Part shown: one piece after another, positions 12,288 to 12,659 of the stretch | How the letters are laid out: each line of letters begins with the position of its first letter | How positions within the stretch are numbered: the stretch's first letter is position 1 | DNA from: an uncultured Sphingomonadaceae bacterium | Lineage (GTDB): Bacteria > Pseudomonadota > Alphaproteobacteria > Sphingomonadales > Sphingomonadaceae | Length of the DNA stretch: 12,659 nucleotides | NCBI GenBank assembly: GCA_946479505.1 | Contig: CAMLGC010000071.1 | Span: 1 to 12,659, forward strand | Direction: 5' to 3' | The notes under the pieces: model-generated | What the model was told of the DNA's origin: nothing | The model's database searches: none | The model's input: only the letters and a program-made list of their open reading frames with translations | Made by a program: the position numbers and the translations under genes

Positions 12288-12659
12288 CTACAACTTCGAC
12301 GTCAGCTCCGGCACGATCTTGAACAGATCGCCGACGAGGCCGATGTCGGCGACCTGGAAGATCGGGGCGTCCTCATCCTTGTTGATGGCGATGATGGTCT
12401 TCGAATCCTTCATGCCGGCGAGGTGCTGGATCGCGCCCGAGATGCCGATCGCGATATAGACCTCCGGCGCGACAATCTTGCCGGTCTGGCCGACCTGATA
12501 GTCGTTGGGGACATAGCCCGCATCGACCGCGGCGCGGGATGCGCCGACCGCGGCGCCGAGCTTGTCGGCGAGCGGCTCGATGATCGAATGGAAGTTCTCG
12601 CCCGATTGCAGCGCACGACCGCCCGAGACGATCACCTTGGCGCTGGTGAGCTCGGGGCG
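12288..12659 (-). CDS. etfA: Electron transfer flavoprotein subunit alpha, partial (N-terminal part outside window)
   Basis: The C-terminal 123 residues of ETF alpha, which with EtfB carries electrons from acyl-CoA and other dehydrogenases to ETF-ubiquinone oxidoreductase. The visible part is the FAD-binding domain: [79 protein letters not shown], then [21 protein letters not shown], the normal C-terminus ending TSKL and a TAG stop at 12290-12288. All expected motifs are intact. The upstream half, and probably etfB, lie beyond the right edge. Confidence 0.97.
   Translation of the reverse strand, partial: RPELTSAKVIVSGGRALQSGENFHSIIEPLADKLGAAVGASRAAVDAGYVPNDYQVGQTGKIVAPEVYIAIGISGAIQHLAGMKDSKTIIAINKDEDAPIFQVADIGLVGDLFKIVPELTSKL

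Noticed and set aside
1..12659. CRISPR arrays, tRNA/rRNA genes, insertion sequences, toxin-antitoxin pairs
   Set aside because: Looked for on both strands and not found. The repeats present are short palindromes and one 10-bp direct repeat; no CCA-ended cloverleaf, transposase or array-like periodicity was seen.

Overview
The window is about 70% GC and is packed with alphaproteobacterial housekeeping genes. The gene set and order point to a member of the Sphingomonadales, most likely Sphingomonas or a close relative. The evidence is tsaD-gpsA diverging from hemC-hemD-mitofilin, a TauE permease paired with a TIGR02186-type membrane protein, and bamE diverging from a CBP3-type cytochrome bc1 chaperone plus DUF177. 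I see no tRNA, rRNA, insertion sequence or CRISPR array.

Layout: (i) 1-1618, minus: gpsA (its 3' part lies beyond the left edge) preceded by tsaD. (ii) 1619-1723: divergent intergenic region with two hairpin repeats. (iii) 1724-4289, plus: hemC, hemD and a small alphaproteobacterial Mic60/mitofilin-like membrane protein, coupling haem synthesis to an envelope protein. (iv) 8498-4314, minus: NfrB-type processive glycosyltransferase, an anchored putative beta-barrel protein, a TauE/SafE permease and a TIGR02186 protein. These form two translationally coupled pairs 56 bp apart and make the most accessory-looking block. (v) 8499-8798: glycosyltransferase leader with a small upstream ORF, a direct repeat and a chain of competing hairpins. 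(vi) 9905-8799, minus: bamE then an arginine-rich RcnB-family periplasmic protein. (vii) 10023-11050, plus: CBP3-type chaperone and DUF177/YceD, coupled. (viii) 11910-11058, minus: possible leader ORF, AAA_28 P-loop ATPase and acylphosphatase. (ix) 11911-12287: non-coding, with a possible promoter and a REP-like set of hairpins. (x) 12288-12659, minus: C-terminal part of etfA.

Six adjacent gene pairs overlap by exactly four bases (ATGA or GTGA), and one possible leader ORF also overlaps its gene by ATGA, so translational coupling is the rule here. None of the hairpins at gene ends has a clear U-tract.

I do not see an obvious new multi-gene defence or mobile system. The best candidates for new biology are the two-gene glycosyltransferase/barrel module with its unusual leader, the short Mic60-like protein in the haem operon, and the ATPase-acylphosphatase pair. 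All calls come from reading the sequence and recalling families; no database search was run.
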